A stretch of DNA of 64,000 nucleotides from assembly GCA_039908525.1 (NCBI GenBank), contig JAMOAY010000006.1:62001-126000 (forward strand). The letters are read 5' to 3'. How positions within the stretch are numbered: the first letter of the stretch is position 1; the number at the start of each line of letters is the position of its first letter. Shown piece after piece: positions 61,094 through 64,000 of the stretch. The notes below the pieces were generated by a model that did no database searches, was not told the origin of the DNA, and saw only the letters and a list, made by a program, of their open reading frames with translations. Origin of the DNA: Magnetaquicoccus sp039908525. GTDB taxonomy: Bacteria; Pseudomonadota; Magnetococcia; Magnetococcales; Magnetaquicoccaceae. Both the position numbers and the translations under genes were made by a program.

Positions 61094-62371
61094 ATGCCCT
61101 TGCCGATGAAAAACGAAAAAATACTCTTGTTGGAAGATTCGTCGTTACTGGCCAGCACTCTGAAACGGGAGATTGAGCACCGCGCCGTCTATGAGGTGCA
61201 TATCGCCCAGAACTTTGGACAAGCAAAACAGATGCTGCAGCAACAGCAGGGCTATACCTTGGCCCTGCTGGACCTCACCCTGCCCGATGCCACACAGGAA
61301 GAGATTGTCACCTTCTTTCGCAAAGCGGCCATCCCCAGCGTTGTCATGACCAACCACTTCGATGAGGCCCAACGCGAGTATGTTTTCTCCCAGGGGGTGA
61401 TCGATTTCATTCTCAAAGATGGTCCCACAAGTCTGGAATATCTGTTTGCGTTGTTGGACCGGTTACACCGCAACCGGAGGGTGAAGATCCTGTTGGTGGA
61501 TGATTCACGTGCCAGTCGGGATTACATGAAGCGGGTACTGGAAAAGCATAACTTTCAGGTGCTGGACACCGCCAGTGGCCTGGAGGCACTGGACACTCTG
61601 GCCTCGGACGGGGAGATCAGCCTGGTGGTCGCGGATTACCACATGCCCGGCATGGATGGGTACGAGTTGACCCAGAGGATTCGGCAGCAGTGGAGCAAGG
61701 CGCGCCTGGGGATCCTGGGCATTTCATCGCATGGCGCCAACGTCCTGTCGGCCCGTTTTTTGAAGGTGGGTGCCAACGATTTCCTCAGCAAGCCGTTTCT
61801 GGAAGAGGAGTTCACCTGTCGGATCACCCTCAACGTGGAAAACCTGGAGCGCATCCAGGCCTTGGAACAGACTGCCATCCGGGATTTCCTGACGGGACTG
61901 TACAATCGGCGTTATCTGTGGGAGACGGGGGCCCAACTGTTTGCAAAACGACGGGATGGCAAACAGAGGTTGTGTGCGGCGATTCTGGACGTGGATTTTT
62001 TCAAGAAGGTCAATGACACCTATGGCCATGATGCAGGAGATGTCGTTTTGAAAGCCATGGGCGGCATACTCAGCGCCGCCATCAGAAGCCCGGATATCGT
62101 GGCACGCATCGGAGGCGAGGAGTTCTGCGTCCTGCTGGTCAACCGCTCGCAAACAGAGATACAGGCGACTTTTGAGAAATTGCGTGTCACCATCCAGGAG
62201 GCCGTCATCTTCCACAACGACCAACCGATCCCGATTACCGCCAGCATCGGCATCTCAACCCAGGTGACTTCCGGTCTGGATGCCCTGCTCAATCAGGCCG
62301 ACGCCGCCCTGTATGTGGCCAAGCACACAGGCCGCAACCGGGTCGTCTTCCACGAACCGGAGCCGGTGTAG
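61094..62371 (+). CDS. Response regulator with two receivers and GGDEF domain (PleD-type diguanylate cyclase)
   Basis: A 425-residue protein. First receiver (about 7-125) with phospho-Asp in LALLDLTLPD; second (about 130-255) with VVADYHMPGMDG; GGDEF domain (about 265-420) with DFLTGLYNRRYL, DVDFFKKVNDTYGHDAGD and the active site RIGGEEF. RSPD lies five residues before GGEEF and is the RxxD inhibitory c-di-GMP site. It should make c-di-GMP on phosphorylation; the PilZ protein at 37248 is a possible receptor. I start at 61094; an in-frame ATG at 60992 would add an unconvincing Pro/Arg-rich 34 residues. Confidence 0.9.
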   Translation: MPLPMKNEKILLLEDSSLLASTLKREIEHRAVYEVHIAQNFGQAKQMLQQQQGYTLALLDLTLPDATQEEIVTFFRKAAIPSVVMTNHFDEAQREYVFSQGVIDFILKDGPTSLEYLFALLDRLHRNRRVKILLVDDSRASRDYMKRVLEKHNFQVLDTASGLEALDTLASDGEISLVVADYHMPGMDGYELTQRIRQQWSKARLGILGISSHGANVLSARFLKVGANDFLSKPFLEEEFTCRITLNVENLERIQALEQTAIRDFLTGLYNRRYLWETGAQLFAKRRDGKQRLCAAILDVDFFKKVNDTYGHDAGDVVLKAMGGILSAAIRSPDIVARIGGEEFCVLLVNRSQTEIQATFEKLRVTIQEAVIFHNDQPIPITASIGISTQVTSGLDALLNQADAALYVAKHTGRNRVVFHEPEPV

Positions 62372-62408
62372 ATCGCGGAAACGAGTCCCGTTACGGCAAG
62401 AGGTACCG

Positions 62409-62434
62409 GTGGGGGGCGGTTGACCGCCCCCCAC
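62409..62434. terminator. Bidirectional hairpin between GGDEF gene and acnB
   Basis: GTGGGGGGCGGT-TG-ACCGCCCCCCAC, a perfect 12-bp inverted repeat in the 68-base gap between convergent genes. No T-run, but its place suits a shared terminator. Its core GGCGGT/ACCGCC is the same as in the 14755 hairpin. Confidence 0.6.
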
Positions 62435-62439
62435 ACCTG

Positions 62440-64000
62440 TCACGCCGCAGTACCGGACTTTTCGTACCCCGTCATCTGGTCAAAGTTGAGATAGCGATAG
62501 GTATCCTCCATCCTGGCATCGACCCGTTCTGCCATGTATTTAAGATACTCCTCCACGGTGGGCAGACGACCCAGCAGAGAGGCAACCGCACCCAGCTCAG
62601 CAGAACCGAGAAACACCTGGGCACCCTTGCCCATGCGGTTGTCGAAGTTGCGGGTGGAGGTGGAAAAGACCACCGCATTGTCCGCCACCCGCGCCTGGTT
62701 ACCCATGCACAGGGAACAACCGGGGATCTCGGTGCGGGCGCCCGATTTGCCGAAGATGCTGTAGACCCCTTCGTCGAGCAACTGCCGCTCATCCATCCGG
62801 GTGGGGGGAACCACCCACAACCGCCCGGGAACAGGAGGCTGACCGTCCAGGATCCGGGAGGCTGCCCGGAAATGGCCGATATTGGTCATGCAGGAGCCCA
62901 GGAACACCTCATGGATGGTGGTGCCCGCCACCTCGGAGAGCAGTTTGACATCATCCGGATCGTTGGGGCAGGCCAACACCGGCTCCTTGATCTCGTCCAT
63001 ATTGATCTCAACCACCGCCGCGTATTCGGCATCCTTGTCTGCCTGCAGCAGTTGGGGATTGGCCAGCCAAGCCTCCATGGCATCGATGCGTCTCTGGATG
63101 GAGGCGGCATCCTTGTAACCGCGGTGGATCAGGTTTTTCAGCAAGACCACGTTGGAGCGCAAAAACTCGACGACCGGTTCCTTGTTGAGGTGTACGGCAC
63201 AGGCGGCGGCGGAACGCTCGGCAGAGGCATCGGTCAACTCGAAAGCCTGTTCCACCTTGAGATCCGGCAGCCCTTCAATTTCCAGTATCCTGCCGGAGAA
63301 AATATTTTTCTTGCCCGCCTTGGCAACGGTCAGCAAACCTCTCTGGATCGCCACGTAGGGAATGGCGTTGACCAGATCCCGCAGGGTGATCCCCTTCTGC
63401 ATGGTTCCGGTGAAACGAACCAGCACCGACTCGGGCATGACCAGGGGCATGGCGCCGGTTGCGGCGGCGAACGCGACCAGACCGGAACCCGCCGGAAAGG
63501 AGATACCGATGGGGAAACGGGTGTGGGAATCGCCACCGGTGCCCACCGTATCCGGCAGACAAACCCGGTTGAGCCAGGAGTGGATGATGCCATCACCCGG
63601 CCTCAAGGCCACCCCTCCCCGCTCCTCAAAGAATCCGGGCAGGGATTGATGGGTCTTGATATCGACCGGTTTGGGATAGGCGGCGGTATGGCAGAAACTC
63701 TGCAGCACCAGATCGGCCGAAAAGCCCAGACAGGCCAGCTCCTTGATCTCGTCCCGGGTCATGGGTCCGGTGGTATCCTGAGAACCGACGGTGGTCATTC
63801 TGGGTTCGCAGTAGGTACCGGGACGGACACCGGGCAAACCAGCAGCCTGGCCGACGATCTTTTGCGCCAGGGTATAGCCCTTGCCGCTGTCTGCGGGCAC
63901 GTCCGCCTGGGCAAAGAGGGTGGAGGGGGGCAGACCCAACACCTGGCGAGCCTCGGCGGTCAGTTTGCGGCCCACGATCAGATTGACCCGACCGCCGGCC
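62440..64000 (-). CDS. acnB: Aconitate hydratase B, C-terminal part (5' end outside window)
   Basis: TCA-cycle aconitase of the AcnB type, interconverting citrate and isocitrate. About 520 C-terminal residues are present and the frame is open at the right edge. Visible blocks are TTVGSQDTTGPMTRDE, SFCHTAAYPKPVD, GDGIIHSWLNR, GTGGDSHTRFPIG, SCMTNIGHFRAA and the cluster region IPGCSLCMGNQARV; the three cluster cysteines lie in SCMTNIGH and GCSLCMGN. The end YLNFDQMTGYEKSG is a bacterial AcnB tail. Followed by the hairpin at 62409. Confidence 0.96.
   Translation of the reverse strand, partial: AGGRVNLIVGRKLTAEARQVLGLPPSTLFAQADVPADSGKGYTLAQKIVGQAAGLPGVRPGTYCEPRMTTVGSQDTTGPMTRDEIKELACLGFSADLVLQSFCHTAAYPKPVDIKTHQSLPGFFEERGGVALRPGDGIIHSWLNRVCLPDTVGTGGDSHTRFPIGISFPAGSGLVAFAAATGAMPLVMPESVLVRFTGTMQKGITLRDLVNAIPYVAIQRGLLTVAKAGKKNIFSGRILEIEGLPDLKVEQAFELTDASAERSAAACAVHLNKEPVVEFLRSNVVLLKNLIHRGYKDAASIQRRIDAMEAWLANPQLLQADKDAEYAAVVEINMDEIKEPVLACPNDPDDVKLLSEVAGTTIHEVFLGSCMTNIGHFRAASRILDGQPPVPGRLWVVPPTRMDERQLLDEGVYSIFGKSGARTEIPGCSLCMGNQARVADNAVVFSTSTRNFDNRMGKGAQVFLGSAELGAVASLLGRLPTVEEYLKYMAERVDARMEDTYRYLNFDQMTGYEKSGTAA

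Overview
This is a GC-rich, gene-dense proteobacterial window with about 55 protein genes, no rRNA or tRNA, no CRISPR array and no transposase. It contains housekeeping blocks with alphaproteobacterial character (a ParE-type topoisomerase B subunit, a SapC-family gene, ruvCAB-ybgC-tolQRA). It also has a small gene whose C-terminal half carries the GTIWxGKG plus Leu-Gly-repeat signature of the Mms6/MamD magnetosome proteins. I infer a magnetotactic lineage, most likely a Magnetococcales-type alphaproteobacterium. That assignment rests on motif recognition, not on a search.

Layout. 1-3.9 kb: end of pyrG, kdsA, a gcvT-type gene and a membrane hydrolase. 3.8-21.5 kb: a nitrogen-oxide locus. An ABC nitrate importer (nrtA-nrtB and a fused double ATPase) reads leftward. 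Reading rightward are narK, a PP2C phosphatase/Ser-Thr kinase fusion, nirB, nirD and the respiratory-type reductase narGHJI. Uptake, reduction of nitrate to nitrite and reduction of nitrite to ammonium are therefore encoded together. No separate assimilatory nitrate reductase is present. The upstream regions of narK and nirB share an identical 15-base motif, followed by sigma-54-like promoters, which points to NtrC-type nitrogen control. 21.5-28.1 kb: infA-parE, an outer-membrane efflux gene, a NifU-like gene, ampD-mpl (murein recycling) and yqgE.

28.1-30.5 kb is an AT-richer accessory islet. It holds an SGNH-fold protein, an acyl carrier protein broken by a frameshift near its start, and the Mms6-like gene. 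30.6-34.5 kb is the conserved lpoA / rsmI-yraN-dolP neighbourhood. It is followed by glcD, dksA (with a clear sigma-70 promoter) and a leftward set of adenosine-kinase-like gene, PilZ gene and thiE, then cysQ. 39.6-47 kb: a radical SAM enzyme, SapC, LolC/E, an AT-rich methyltransferase, a pilin-like gene, rlmN and ndk.

48.2-60.4 kb is a tightly packed rightward array: yebC, ruvC, ruvA, ruvB, ybgC, tolQ, tolR, tolA, glcF, a Tim44-domain gene, mltA, a DUF411 gene and a hybrid sensor kinase. Most junctions are 1-11 base overlaps. TolA has a long TonB-like Lys-Pro-Glu-Pro spacer, and tolB and pal do not follow it. The window ends with a DUF1566 gene, a two-receiver GGDEF protein, a strong hairpin and the leftward 3' part of acnB.

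GC-rich palindromes recur between genes. One composite two-hairpin element is present twice in opposite orientation (about 14.8 and 26.0 kb), and an 18-bp palindrome lies inside the start of mltA.
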